Source of the DNA: Salinisphaera sp963835375
GTDB lineage: Bacteria; Pseudomonadota; Gammaproteobacteria; Nevskiales; Salinisphaeraceae
DNA: 64,000 nucleotides
Direction: 5' to 3'
Assembly: GCA_963835375.1 (NCBI GenBank)
Contig: CAWIGB010000038.1
Coordinates: 186,001-250,000 of the forward strand
Of the stretch, positions 55,424 to 63,163 are shown piece after piece. Each line of letters starts with the position of its first letter. The first letter of the stretch is position 1. The notes under the pieces were generated by a model. It saw only the letters and a program-made list of their open reading frames with translations, did not search any database and was not told where the DNA came from. The translations under genes were made by a program, and so were the position numbers.

Positions 55424-57514
55424 ATGAGCGATGTCGTTTCCTATCGGCGCGAGGATGAGGTCGGCCTGATCGTGGTCGACAATCCGCCGGTCAACGCACT
55501 GGGCCATGCGGTTCGCCAGGGCCTGCTCGAGGCCTTGAACGAAGGCCTGGCCGACGCGTCGGCGAAGGCGCTGGTGATCATGGGCGGCGGTCGTACCTTT
55601 CCGGCAGGCGCCGATATCCGCGAGTTCGGCCAGACGCCGAAGTCGCCTTCGCTGCCCGAGGTCATCGACGCGATCGAAACCAGCAGCAAACCGGTGATCG
55701 CCGCGGTCCACGGCACCGCGCTCGGCGGCGGCATGGAGATCACGCTCGGCTGTGATTATCGACTGGCGCTGGATTCGGCGAAGATGGGTCTGCCGGAGGT
55801 CAACCTCGGGCTGCTTCCCGGGGCCGGTGGCACCCAGCGCCTGCCGCGCTTGATCGGCGCCAGGGCAGCGCTGGAAGCGATCGTCGAAGGCAAGCCGATG
55901 AAGGCCGCGCGGCTGGCGGAGATGGGCATCATCGATGAAGTCGTGAGCGGCGATCTTGAGCGCGAAGCCATTGCCTATGCCCGCAAGCTGGTCGCAGAAG
56001 ACGCACCGCGACGCCCGGTCAGCGCGCTCTCGGTCGCGGCAGAAGACGCCGACGTATTCGCCGAGTTCGAAGCCGCCATCGCGCGTAAAAAACGCGGTTA
56101 TCTCGCGCCGTTTCATTGCATCAAGGCGGTGAAGGCGGCCACCGAGATGGACTTCGCTGCCGGCATGGCGCGTGAACGCGAGCTGTTCGTCGAACTGCTG
56201 AATTCGCCGCAGTCGGCCGCCCAGCGGCATGTGTTCTTCGCCGAACGCGAGGTGGCCAAAGTACCGGGGCTGGCGAAGGACACGCCACAACGCGAGATCC
56301 GTCGGGTTGCGGTCATCGGCGCGGGCACGATGGGCGGCGGCATCGCCATGAACTTCCTGTCGGCGGGCATACCGGTCACGATGCTGGAAATGAAGGCGGA
56401 AGCGCTCGATCGCGGCGTTGCGGTCATGCGCCGCAACTACGAGGCCAGCGCACGAAAAGGTCGGCTTACGACCGAACAGGTCGAAGCCAACATGGGCCGG
56501 CTGTCGGACGACGCTGGACTACGCGGATCTCGCCGAAGCCGATCTGATCATCGAAGCCGTGTTCGAGAACATGGACGTCAAGAAGACCGTGTTCGGCGAG
56601 CTCGATCGGGTGGCGAAATCCGGCGCGATCCTGGCGACGAACACCTCGACGCTGGATGTGGACGAAATCGCCGACGCGACGTCGCGTCCGGCCGACGTGC
56701 TCGGCATGCATTTCTTCTCGCCGGCCAACGTGATGAAGCTGCTCGAGGTGGTGCGCGGCGCGCAGACCGCGGACGACGCACTGGCAACGGTCATGGCCCT
56801 GGCGCGACGTATCGGCAAGGTCGGTGTCGCGGTCGGCGTGTGTTACGGGTTTGTCGGCAATCGCATGCTGCACAAGCGTCAGACCCAGGCGGTGGCACTG
56901 GTCAACGAAGGGGCCACGCCGGCCCAGGTCGACCGCGTGCTGTACGACTTCGGGCTGCCCATGGGGCCGTTCGCGATGGCCGATCTGGCCGGGCTGGACG
57001 TGGGCTGGCGTATTCGCGAAGGCCTGCGGGAAACCGATCCCGCCAACGCGCCGGCGCGCAACTGGATGGATGCGCTGGCCGAGGCCGGGCGCTTCGGCCA
57101 GAAGACCGGCGGCCGGCGTGTTCGAGTACGGCGACGGGGGGCGTACGCCCGAGCCGTCGGAAACGACGGCGGCCGAGATCGACGCATATCGCGCGGCAGC
57201 AGGGCATCATGCCGCGCGAAGTCAGCGACGAGGAAATTCGCGAGCGCTGTCTCTACGTGATGATCAACGAAGGCGCGAAGATCCTCGAAGAAGGCATCGC
57301 CGCACGGCCGCTGGATATCGACATCGTCTGGATCTACGGCTACGGCTTTCCGCCCTATCGCGGCGGGCCGATGTTCTGGGCCGATCAGGTCGGGCTCGGC
57401 ACGGTCTGCGAGCGCATCAAGACATTCCATGAGGAAACGGGCGATCCGGACTGGCAAGTCGCGCCTCTGCTCGAAAAACTCGCTGGCGAAGGCAAGGGCT
57501 TCGCCGATCTTTAA
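55424..57514 (+). CDS. FadB/PimF-like enoyl-CoA hydratase/3-hydroxyacyl-CoA dehydrogenase, three frameshifts
   Basis: A fused beta-oxidation enzyme of about 695 residues. The N-terminal crotonase domain has GGGRTFPAGADIREFGQTPK and HGTALGGGMEITLGCDYRLA with the oxyanion loop, and EVNLGLLPGAGGTQRLPRL with the catalytic Glu. The dehydrogenase half has VAVIGAGTMGGGIAMNFLSA (NAD site), HFFSPANVMKLLEVVRG with the catalytic His, and NRMLHKRQTQA. Three extra bases near 56513, 57114 and 57193 together restore the original frame. The ATG at 55424 has AAGGAG upstream. It would turn the ligase product into 3-oxoacyl-CoA for a thiolase. Confidence 0.9.
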   Translation: MSDVVSYRREDEVGLIVVDNPPVNALGHAVRQGLLEALNEGLADASAKALVIMGGGRTFPAGADIREFGQTPKSPSLPEVIDAIETSSKPVIAAVHGTALGGGMEITLGCDYRLALDSAKMGLPEVNLGLLPGAGGTQRLPRLIGARAALEAIVEGKPMKAARLAEMGIIDEVVSGDLEREAIAYARKLVAEDAPRRPVSALSVAAEDADVFAEFEAAIARKKRGYLAPFHCIKAVKAATEMDFAAGMARERELFVELLNSPQSAAQRHVFFAEREVAKVPGLAKDTPQREIRRVAVIGAGTMGGGIAMNFLSAGIPVTMLEMKAEALDRGVAVMRRNYEASARKGRLTTEQVEANMGRLSDDAGLRGSRRSRSDHRSRVREHGRQEDRVRRARSGGEIRRDPGDEHLDAGCGRNRRRDVASGRRARHAFLLAGQRDEAARGGARRADRGRRTGNGHGPGATYRQGRCRGRRVLRVCRQSHAAQASDPGGGTGQRRGHAGPGRPRAVRLRAAHGAVRDGRSGRAGRGLAYSRRPAGNRSRQRAGAQLDGCAGRGRALRPEDRRPACSSTATGGVRPSRRKRRRPRSTHIARQQGIMPREVSDEEIRERCLYVMINEGAKILEEGIAARPLDIDIVWIYGYGFPPYRGGPMFWADQVGLGTVCERIKTFHEETGDPDWQVAPLLEKLAGEGKGFADL

Positions 57515-57536
57515 GCTCTTCCGGTAACGACAGACC

Positions 57537-58720
57537 ATGGATATCGAATACAACGACGCCGAGCGTGCCTTTCGCGATGAGGTGCGCGGCTTTCTGGCGG
57601 AGAATCTCCCCGCCGCCGTCGCCGAAAAGGTCAAGCACTATCGACGACTGACCCGCGATGAAACCGTGCACTGGCACCGGGTGCTGGGCGAGAAAGGATG
57701 GCTGGCCATGCACTGGCCGGTTGAATACGGCGGGCCGGGCTGGTCGCCGATCCAGAAACATATCTTCGAGGAAGAGTGCGCCGCGGCCGGGCGCGCCGCG
57801 CCTGCTGCCGTTCGGCATCAACATGGTGGCCCCGGTGATCATCAAGTTCGGCAGCCAGGCGCAGAAGGATTACTACCTGCCGCGCATGCTCACCATGGAC
57901 GACTGGTGGGCCCAGGGTTATTCGGAGCCCGGCGCCGGCTCGGATCTGGCCAGTCTGAAGATGCGTGCCGAGCGCCGCGGCGATCACTACGTCGTCAACG
58001 GTCAGAAGACCTGGACCACGCTCGGCCAGCACGCCAACATGATCTTCTGCCTCGTGCGTACTGACCCGCAGGCCGCGAAGAAGCAGGAAGGCATCTCTTT
58101 CCTGCTGATCGACATGAACAGCCCGGGTGTGACCGTGCGTCCGCTGATCACGCTGGACGGCGAGCACGAGGTCAACGAAGTCTTTTTCGACGACGTCGAA
58201 GTGCCGGTGGAAAACCGGGTCGGCGAAGAGAACAAGGGCTGGACCTACGCCAAGTACCTGCTGACCTTCGAGCGTACCGGTATCGCCGGCGTCGGCATAT
58301 CCAAGGCCGCGCTCGCGCATCTGAAGGCCATCGCCCACGAGCGCGAGATTCGCGGCCAGCGCCTGATCGAGCAGCCAGATTTCGCCGATCGGCTGGCCGA
58401 GATCGAGGTCGAGCTGATGGCCGTCGAGATGACCAACCTGCGGGTGGTCGCGGCGGCCGAGGCCGGCGGCGTGCCCGGCGCCGAAAGCTCTTTTCTCAAG
58501 ATCATGGGTACGGAAGTGCGCCAGAAGATCTCGGATGCTCTATCGCGAAGCCGCCGGACCCTATGCGCTGCCGTTCATCGATGAAGACGAGGCACCCGTA
58601 GGCCCCGATTTCGCAGGCGCGGCGGCACCGAGTTATTTCAATCTGCGCAAGCTTTCGATCTTCGGCGGCTCCAACGAGATCCAGAAGAACATCATTTCCA
58701 AGGCCATTCTCGGCCTCTAG
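57537..58720 (+). CDS. Acyl-CoA dehydrogenase, PimC-like large subunit, two frameshifts
   Basis: FAD-dependent dehydrogenase of about 394 residues introducing the 2,3 double bond of acyl-CoA. MDIEYNDAERAFRDEVRGFL and HWPVEYGGPGWSPIQKHIFE are typical of PimC-type subunits; GYSEPGAGSDLASLKMRAER and GQKTWTTLGQHANMIFCLVR bind flavin; the end is KLSIFGGSNEIQKNIISKAI. Extra bases near 57790 and 58535 break AAAGAPRLLPFG and QKISD/LYREAAG. It starts 23 bp after the FadB-like gene and 21 bp before the second ACAD, the pairing seen in heteromeric ACADs for dicarboxyl or steroid side chains. Confidence 0.88.
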
Positions 58721-58740
58721 ACACGCGAGGCAGACTCGTC

Positions 58741-59907
58741 ATGGATTTTTCATACAGCGATGAGCAGCGAATGCTCAAGGACATGGTCGACCGCCTGGTC
58801 GCCGAGCAGTACGATTTCGAGACCCGCGAAGCCGCGCGTGCCTCCAGCCTCGGTTATTCGCCGACAGATGTGGCAGCAGTTCGCCGAACTCGGCCTGCTG
58901 GGCGTGCCCTTGTCGGAGGAGCGCCGGCGGGTTCGACGGCGGGCGGCGCCGAGTTGATGGTTGTCGCGGAGGGCTTCGGCCGGGGGCTGGTGGTCGAGCC
59001 GTATCTGTCCTCGGTCGTGCTCTGCGGCCACCTCATCGATGCACTCGCCGACGATACGCACAAGGCCGAGCTGGCCGAGGGCATCATCAGCGGCGAGACG
59101 CGCTATGCGCTGGCCTGTCACGAGCCCGATGGGGGTTACGATCCGCACTGGATCGCGACCACGGCGCGTGCCGAAGGCGACGGTTATGTGCTCGACGGCG
59201 CGAAGGCCGTGGTGGCTCATGGCAACAGCGCAGACCGGCTGATCGTGATCGCCCGTAGCCACGGCGAGATCGATAGCCGCGACGGGCTGAGTGCTTTCAT
59301 CGTCGAGGCCGACGCGGACGGCGTGACGCGCCGCGGTTATCCCACGATCGACGGGCACGGGGCTGCGGATATCACGCTCGATAACGTTCGCGTTGGCGCC
59401 GAGGCGCTGCTGGGCGAGGTCGGGCATGCCGCCGCAGCGCTGGATTCGGCGCTGGAGCGTGGGGTGGTCTATCTATGTGCCGAGGCCACGGGCGCGATCG
59501 ATCGTGCTTGCGAACTGACGCTGGAATATCTCAAGGAGCGCAAACAGTTCGGCGTGCCGATCGGGAGTTTCCAGGCGCTGCAGCATCGGATGGTCAATAT
59601 GCGCATCGCCCTGGAAAAAGTCCGCTCGTTGACCTTCTGGGCAGCCTGTTCACTGGACTCGACCGGGGACGGACGCGGCCAACGGATCGCGGCGGCGAAG
59701 GCCATGGTGGGCCGGGCCGGTCGCGAGGTGGCCGAGGAGGCCATCCAGCTGTTCGGCGGGATGGGCATGATGGACGAGTCGGCTATTGCGCATTATGCCA
59801 AGCGCATCATCATGATCGATCACTGGTTGGGCGATCACCGCTGGCATATGGCTGCTTTTCGTCAGGCGCTCATCCGGACCGACGCTGCGCTGCCGAACGC
59901 CGCCTGA
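58741..59907 (+). CDS. Acyl-CoA dehydrogenase, PimD-like small subunit, three frameshifts that cancel
   Basis: Partner of the preceding ACAD, about 387 residues. MDFSYSDEQRMLKDMVDRLV starts it. Between 58864 and 58944 three extra bases (58864, 58922, 58944) garble about 27 residues in the written frame; removing them gives QMWQQFAELGLLGVPLSEEA then GGFDGGGAELMVVAEGFGRG, which fits the family. After that the frame is the original. LEYLKERKQFGVPIGSFQAL and IQLFGGMGMMDESAIAHYAK are normal ACAD blocks. A likely last gene of the operon; 810 bases follow without a gene. Confidence 0.87.
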   Translation: MDFSYSDEQRMLKDMVDRLVAEQYDFETREAARASSLGYSPTDVAAVRRTRPAGRALVGGAPAGSTAGGAELMVVAEGFGRGLVVEPYLSSVVLCGHLIDALADDTHKAELAEGIISGETRYALACHEPDGGYDPHWIATTARAEGDGYVLDGAKAVVAHGNSADRLIVIARSHGEIDSRDGLSAFIVEADADGVTRRGYPTIDGHGAADITLDNVRVGAEALLGEVGHAAAALDSALERGVVYLCAEATGAIDRACELTLEYLKERKQFGVPIGSFQALQHRMVNMRIALEKVRSLTFWAACSLDSTGDGRGQRIAAAKAMVGRAGREVAEEAIQLFGGMGMMDESAIAHYAKRIIMIDHWLGDHRWHMAAFRQALIRTDAALPNAA

Positions 59908-60717
59908 AGTTACAACCGGTCGTAAACCCGACCGCGCCGGCACTGGCATGCTGGAGCGTGACCTTGCATTCGAGTGCAACGCTGGATCCGGCTGAACGAC
60001 GCTCACCTGTTCAGGGCGTTTCACACGCCCTGCGCGGGTTGTCTTGTCCTTGTGGCCCGAAATCGCGATCCTGCAAGGCGCGCGGCACCTGCTGATCCTG
60101 GGGTGATTCCAGGGTCAGGCTGTGCGCTGACTGAGCGGGATTTTCGCGCGCAACCCGAAGGAGCGGCGCGATTTTGCGCAATCCGGCGTCGCTGCTCGCT
60201 TGTATAGCGCGGCTACATCGCGCTCTCGGTCGGCGCCTCGTATTGCATGAACGAAAATAGTCGCTGGCGCGACCTGCGCAGGAAGCGTCGACCAGACTGT
60301 ACGATACAGCGCTAGAAACGGCGAGTAGCGGTTGGATAGACGCAAAACGCCGGTTCGTTAAGGCTGTTGCTGTTCCACGCAATGCCGCGCGAGTGCCGAT
60401 ATCGGCGAAGCGAGGCTTCGCGGCGGGGGGCGTTACGCGATTGCTCGGCGTCGCTGAATTGCGGCCTCTTGTCGTTTTCTGAGGCTGTTTACCGCAGAAG
60501 TGGCCGCCCGTGGGCCGATCACGGCGCTATGCATCTTTGCTCCTTTTGGAGCGTGGCCCGCCACGATCAGCGGCTCGCCCCTTTGCCTGGCAACCCGCCG
60601 CAATTTTTCTGGAGGCGGCGCCAATACGGGCCGCTTATGAAACGGCGCCAGCGCCGAAGACTGGACGGTTTTCTTGTTCCGTAGCGGGTGGCCCGGCTAC
60701 GGGCCACCCGAGCGCTG
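59908..60717. other. Intergenic stretch with one strong hairpin
   Basis: No coding pattern is recognised in these 810 bases on either strand. At 60685-60710 CGGGTGGCCCG-GCTA-CGGGCCACCCG makes an 11-bp perfect stem. It is 8 bp beyond the stop of the SatP gene and may terminate it, although no T run follows. Confidence 0.45.
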
Positions 60718-61287
60718 CTACTGAACAGCGCCAACAGGCAGAACGATGCGTTCGCGCGCCTCGTTCACGATGGCGGCGAAGGCCAGATAGATAGACACCG
60801 CGGCGAGTAGCAGCGTCGCATAGCCGCCCAGCACGATACAGGTTGTCGAGTCGAACCAGTGGCCAAACGCGGCGAGTACGAAACTGACCGTGATATTCAG
60901 AAAGAAGAACTGCAGGGCACGTGATTCGTTGAGCGCCCCGAGCCACAAGGCGAGGGAGACCGTGCCGAACAGCAGGAAATACCAGCCGGCAAAAGCCGGT
61001 GCGACGCCTTTGTGAAAAAACAGCAGATAAAGCGCAAGCGACCACCAGAAGGCGCCGAAGGCCGTGAATCCGGTAAAGCCGAGCGTATTGCCGCCAAAGA
61101 ATTCGAGACAACCTGCGATCACCTGAGCGCCGCCACCGAAGGCGAACACGACGGCGATCAGAAGTCCGATGTTATCCGGCGCATACCAGCCCGCGTTGAT
61201 CATGCCCAGCAACCAGGCGGGTAGAGCGGTGGCGAATAAGCCGAGCGGGGCAGGGTCGGCGGTTTGTCGAAGCGCGGCAGCGGACAT
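60718..61287 (-). CDS. Acetate/succinate transporter of the AceTr (SatP/YaaH) family
   Basis: An intact 189-residue inner-membrane protein with six hydrophobic helices. The opening ADPAPLGLFATALPAWLLGM holds the N-P-x-P-L-G-L-type motif of the GPR1/FUN34/YaaH family (here DPAPLGL). FGGGAQVIAGCLEFFGGNTL then GFTGFTAFGAFWWS are also typical. The family moves acetate and succinate with protons through a hexameric channel. End products of the neighbouring beta-oxidation genes would be acetyl-CoA and possibly succinate or glutarate, so the link is sensible. A palindromic operator lies about 80 bp upstream. Confidence 0.88.
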   Translation of the reverse strand: MSAAALRQTADPAPLGLFATALPAWLLGMINAGWYAPDNIGLLIAVVFAFGGGAQVIAGCLEFFGGNTLGFTGFTAFGAFWWSLALYLLFFHKGVAPAFAGWYFLLFGTVSLALWLGALNESRALQFFFLNITVSFVLAAFGHWFDSTTCIVLGGYATLLLAAVSIYLAFAAIVNEARERIVLPVGAVQ

Positions 61288-61365
61288 AAGACACTCTTGA
61301 TTATTGTGTATTGCGCTGCTCGATAGTCACGCTCGGGGTTTGATGTCCGCTATCATCATTTTGTA

Positions 61366-61386
61366 TTACGGAATAGTGTTCCGTAA
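61366..61386. promoter_or_regulatory. Palindromic operator before satP-like gene
   Basis: TTACGGAA-N5-TTCCGTAA, perfect 8-bp arms around TAGTG, lies 79 bp upstream of the transporter start at 61287. It differs from the GAAAC-type sites, so a different regulator probably binds it. Confidence 0.55.
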
Positions 61387-61580
61387 ATTCAAGTCATTCG
61401 CATGCTGCTCCTTGGCGGCGTCTTCAGCTTGTGCCGGGTAAGAGAGCAGGCGGCCACGCATTGTGCCGTTGGGTATCCGGCAAGACAGGTTCTGTGACAC
61501 CTGTGGATGGCGCTGTTCCTCACGCGCCGGCCCGGCCGGATCAGCTCAGCCGGGGCAGTTAAACACGCCGCGAGGCGCGC

Positions 61581-61919
61581 TCAATAGGGCGCCGACATGT
61601 ACGGTGACTGATATTTGATCACGCTTGCACTGTTCGAGCGCTCACCGCTCGAAGATTCGATCGTGGAGCTCGGCACGCGGCGGGCGGGGACATGGAGATC
61701 GTCGCTTAGACGTGCGGCACCTTCAGATGGCCCTCGATAGGCGAAGGCGTTGTTCACGTCGAACGTTTCGCCATGTTGCGACACGGTGCGCTGCGGGTTC
61801 GGCGTATGCCCGGCGGGCTGGGACGGAGAGGCCGCCTGAGCCGAAATAGCGCCAGAAAAGAGGCACAGACCGAGGATGGCTATTGCGCCGATACGGGTTT
61901 TCCGGGTTGATGTATTCAT
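61581..61919 (-). CDS. Small secreted protein of unknown function
   Basis: The 112-residue product begins with a signal peptide (MNTSTRKTRIGAIAILGLCL, cleavage after AISAQA). The mature part of about 84 residues is polar, rich in Ser, Pro and Ala, with no Cys and no clear motif. I do not recognise a family. The ATG at 61919 fits the signal sequence, and a GAGAGT precedes it. It stands between the transporter and the LysR gene, divergent from the latter by 135 bp. The 290 bases on its 3' side up to the transporter start hold the operator at 61366. It could be a small envelope protein; a random open frame is less likely because of the good signal. Confidence 0.5.
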   Translation of the reverse strand: MNTSTRKTRIGAIAILGLCLFSGAISAQAASPSQPAGHTPNPQRTVSQHGETFDVNNAFAYRGPSEGAARLSDDLHVPARRVPSSTIESSSGERSNSASVIKYQSPYMSAPY

Positions 61920-62054
61920 GCTCGGTACTCTCGCGAAGAATGGCGATAAACGACGGCTATCGCGGATGCATTATCTATAGGCGCTCATGTTATTGATTGA
62001 TGAATAGTGAATAAATACCTATAAATTTACTTCTTAATTTAGTTTTATTGTTGA

Positions 62055-62957
62055 ATGAACCTGCTTAACGCCATGACGACATTCGTGCGTATCGTCGACG
62101 AGGGCAGCCTGGCGGCGGCGGCGAACAGCAGCGGTCTGTCGCCGGCGATGGTGGGTAACCATCTCCGTGCGCTCGAAGAACGCACGGGCATGACGCTGCT
62201 GAACCGGACCACGCGGCGGCAGAGTCTGACGGAGTTCGGCCGCGTGTATTACCGGCGCTGCGTCGAGATCCTCGAGCTGATCGAGGACACCGACATGCTG
62301 GCCCAGCAGTCTCACGCCGTGCCACGCGGCAAGCTGCGGATTACCGCGCCCCATGCCTTCGGTGCGGATTGGCTCATGCCCGCGTTGACGGCTTACACGG
62401 CGCAATACCCGCAGGTGAATATCGATCTGGTGGTCGACGATCGGCTTTTCGATCTGGTCGACGACCAGTTCGAAGCTGCGATCCGTATCGGCGAGCTGGC
62501 CAACGAGGATCTTGTGGCCCGCCGGCTGTCGCCGTTCCGGTCGGTACTCTGTGCCGCACCGGCTTATATTGCTGCCCGCGGCCAGCCACACCAGCCGACC
62601 GAGCTGGTCGACCACGATTGCCTGCTCTATACCTACGCCCGTCAGATTCATGCCGATCTTTCGACTTATGTATTGAATCTGGAAGGGCCGGGCGGCGAAG
62701 TCGACGTCACCGTGTCCGGCCGGGTCTATGTCAACAGCGCGGCCGCGCTGCGGCGGGCGGCCTTGTCTGGTCTGGGCATCACGTTCCTGCCCGAGCGCGC
62801 CGTGGCCGAAGATATCGAACGCGGCGATCTGCTGAATGTTCTGCCCGAATACCGTTCGCCGGAACGGCCGCTGCATCTCGTGTATCGGCGCGACCGGCGT
62901 ATTTCTCCAAAGCTGCGCAGTTTCATCGACTTCGTTGTCGAGCGCTTCGGCTATTAG
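62055..62957 (+). CDS. LysR-family transcriptional regulator
   Basis: An intact 300-residue regulator. The winged helix MNLLNAMTTFVRIVDEGSLA then AAANSSGLSPAMVGNHLRAL (residues 1-40) is normal. The effector domain shows GKLRITAPHAFGADWLMPAL, FEAAIRIGELANEDLVARRL and SGLGITFLPERAVAEDIERG, the pattern of the CrgA/AaeR-like subgroup. The region upstream is AT-rich (61965-62050). It points towards gcdH 206 bp downstream and may regulate it, though in many bacteria a gcdH activator is divergent. The effector is unknown; glutarate or glutaryl-CoA is a guess from context. Confidence 0.9.
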   Translation: MNLLNAMTTFVRIVDEGSLAAAANSSGLSPAMVGNHLRALEERTGMTLLNRTTRRQSLTEFGRVYYRRCVEILELIEDTDMLAQQSHAVPRGKLRITAPHAFGADWLMPALTAYTAQYPQVNIDLVVDDRLFDLVDDQFEAAIRIGELANEDLVARRLSPFRSVLCAAPAYIAARGQPHQPTELVDHDCLLYTYARQIHADLSTYVLNLEGPGGEVDVTVSGRVYVNSAAALRRAALSGLGITFLPERAVAEDIERGDLLNVLPEYRSPERPLHLVYRRDRRISPKLRSFIDFVVERFGY

Positions 62958-63018
62958 CGGGCGACTCGTGGCGGCGATCGTCTTGTCGCTCGCGAACTGC
63001 TATCTAAGCCGTATTAAT

Positions 63019-63035
63019 TCGAAATGCTATTTCGT
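63019..63035. promoter_or_regulatory. Palindromic operator before gcdH
   Basis: TCGAAATGCTATTTCGT contains perfect arms CGAAAT and ATTTCG around GCT (63020-63034). The GAAAT-N3-ATTTC core equals that of the site at 45385. It is 129 bp upstream of gcdH. Confidence 0.55.
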
Positions 63036-63163
63036 TTTGATCTCGTTGGTGAGAGGATGCTGGCAGGTATCAATTTTTTGCGTGCCTCGTGCCCGCGCTA
63101 CACGAACGGTAGCGTGCGCTGCCCGGTTATTCGGGCCAACGCGATCGACAAAGGAAGATAACG

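Noticed and set aside
6022..58944. Programmed ribosomal frameshifting as cause of the many broken genes
   Set aside because: No slippery heptamer or downstream structure recurs at the breaks, the affected families do not use frameshifting, and the number is far too high.
60011..60684. Open frames of 60-120 codons after the last acyl-CoA dehydrogenase
   Set aside because: No recognisable domain and no ribosome site; composition is that of random GC-rich DNA.
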